Origin: an uncultured Eubacteriales bacterium
Lineage (GTDB): Bacteria > Bacillota > Clostridia > Christensenellales > CAG-138
Reading direction: 5' to 3'
Length of the DNA stretch: 21,988 nt
Assembly: GCA_900545265.1 (NCBI GenBank)
Contig: UQYI01000029.1
Coordinates: 1-21,988, forward strand
In this document: positions 21,378-21,988 of the stretch, one piece after another
Numbering within the stretch: the first letter of the stretch is position 1
How the letters are laid out: every line of letters begins with the position of its first letter
The notes under the pieces: generated by a model
Seen by the model: only the letters and a program-made list of their open reading frames with translations
Database searches by the model: none
What the model was told of the DNA's origin: nothing
Translations under genes and position numbers: made by a program

Positions 21378-21988
21378 TTTCCATGTGATGTTCAAGCTGT
21401 CGCTTGTGGCGGCTATGGTGGTGATCATCAAATCCACCACACGCCGCTTGTCATCAAAAGATACATTCTCCCAGGTATCGAGGTAGCCGGAAATCTGGCT
21501 GACCTGTTCCGGGCTGATGGCCTCCACAGTCAACTCCGCTATCCTTGCCAGAAGTTCCTGCTTGCGCCCGTCCAGTTCCGCTATCTTCACATTCACATAG
21601 GAGAACAGGACATTGTTTGCCCCCGTCAGACTGTCCACCAGCTTTTCAATCTCGCTGTCTACATGGGCAAGTTCCACTTGCAGGGCGGTGATTTTCGGGT
21701 TTGCCTTTGCCGCTTTCTTTTTTCCTGTCAGCGTCTTGTAGCTTGCCAGCTTCTTTACCATCTGCTGATAAACAACCGCTTCCAGTTCCGAAGTGATGAT
21801 TTTCCCACAGCCAGGACAGCTTTTATTGTCCAGCCGTTTCGTGCAGCGGAGATACTGTTTGCCGGAGGGATTGTAGATACTCATAAGAGCATACCCGCAA
21901 TTCCCGCACTTGATTTTTCCTGCCAGCCATGTGTGGGTGGCTTTCCGGGCAGACTGGATTTTCATGTTGTTCATCAGCTTCTTGCGGC
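21372..21988 (-). CDS. large serine recombinase, C-terminal part (partial, runs off the window)
   Basis: About 205 in-frame residues from the window edge to the TGA at 21374-21372; the frame is open at 21988, so the catalytic N-terminal domain lies outside. The visible part has the recombinase zinc ribbon (KCGNCGYAL, LRCTKR, CPGCGK), then a long helical coiled-coil stretch (about 85-150 from the first visible Met) and a C-terminal segment ending DLMITTIAATSDSLNITWKI. These proteins integrate and excise conjugative or mobilisable elements in Firmicutes. The gene points left, with its end next to the PadR operon, so the element boundary should lie close to 21305-21371 or further left if it carries that operon. 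Confidence 0.93.
   Translation of the reverse strand, partial: RKKLMNNMKIQSARKATHTWLAGKIKCGNCGYALMSIYNPSGKQYLRCTKRLDNKSCPGCGKIITSELEAVVYQQMVKKLASYKTLTGKKKAAKANPKITALQVELAHVDSEIEKLVDSLTGANNVLFSYVNVKIAELDGRKQELLARIAELTVEAISPEQVSQISGYLDTWENVSFDDKRRVVDLMITTIAATSDSLNITWKI

Noticed and set aside
1..21988. CRISPR arrays, rRNA or other tRNA genes.
   Set aside because: No regularly spaced repeats and no rRNA or tRNA cores were seen on either strand.

Overview
The window looks like the chromosome of a moderately GC-rich Clostridia bacterium (Firmicutes), most likely a gut Oscillospiraceae-type organism. This rests on the Firmicutes order rpmG-secE-nusG-rplK-rplA, AGGAGG-type ribosome binding sites, sigma-A-type promoters (TTGnnn-N17-TAnnnT, often with an extended TGn), a YtvI-like AI-2E membrane protein, a RibU-like ECF component and a SipW/TasA-type secretion locus. 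The genus is inference.

Layout. 1-2229 (minus): a cytoplasmic GH13 maltodextrin-type amylase, then a 64-residue membrane protein. 2369-3544 (plus): an AI-2E/YtvI permease, divergent from the amylase; both genes have a -10 box only 6 bases before a candidate ATG. 3583-6538 (plus): OmpR-type response regulator, HAMP histidine kinase and a membrane-anchored partner protein, the last two overlapping by ATGA. 6688-7287 (plus): RibU-like riboflavin transporter, closed by a bidirectional terminator. 7342-11702 (minus): the most distinctive locus. An ER-type signal peptidase (SipW) with a very lysine-rich tail is followed by four different TasA/CalY-like secreted proteins, whose cistrons are separated by strong hairpins or by a terminator plus a new promoter. 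A tandem DUF1508 (YegP) gene lies at the end. 11980-14317 (minus): rplA, rplK, nusG, secE, rpmG, read from a strong promoter at 14378-14407 whose transcript begins almost directly with a terminator-like hairpin.

14549-15989 (plus): a HicB-like/DinB-like fusion protein and a PrsW-type intramembrane protease. 16022-16454: no gene recognised, but a run of hairpins. 16455-16973 (minus): an unknown four-helix membrane protein. 17298-18338 (plus): selD, whose codon 16 is an in-frame TGA read as selenocysteine, so this selenophosphate synthetase is itself a selenoprotein. 18449-19675 (minus): an M28 aminopeptidase with a PA-type domain. 19985-21304 (plus): a PadR regulator, a HAAS/DUF1700 membrane protein and a small lipoprotein, visibly more AT-rich than the rest. 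21372-21988 (minus): the C-terminal part of a large serine recombinase that runs off the window, marking the end of an integrative element.

How the genes work together. The SipW/TasA locus is best read as a surface-fibre or biofilm-matrix system, with SipW processing the four precursors. The rpmG-rplA operon serves translation, protein export and transcription elongation. SelD supplies selenophosphate and implies selA, selB and selC elsewhere in the genome. The PadR-HAAS-lipoprotein set is a regulator/effector module next to, or carried by, a mobile element.
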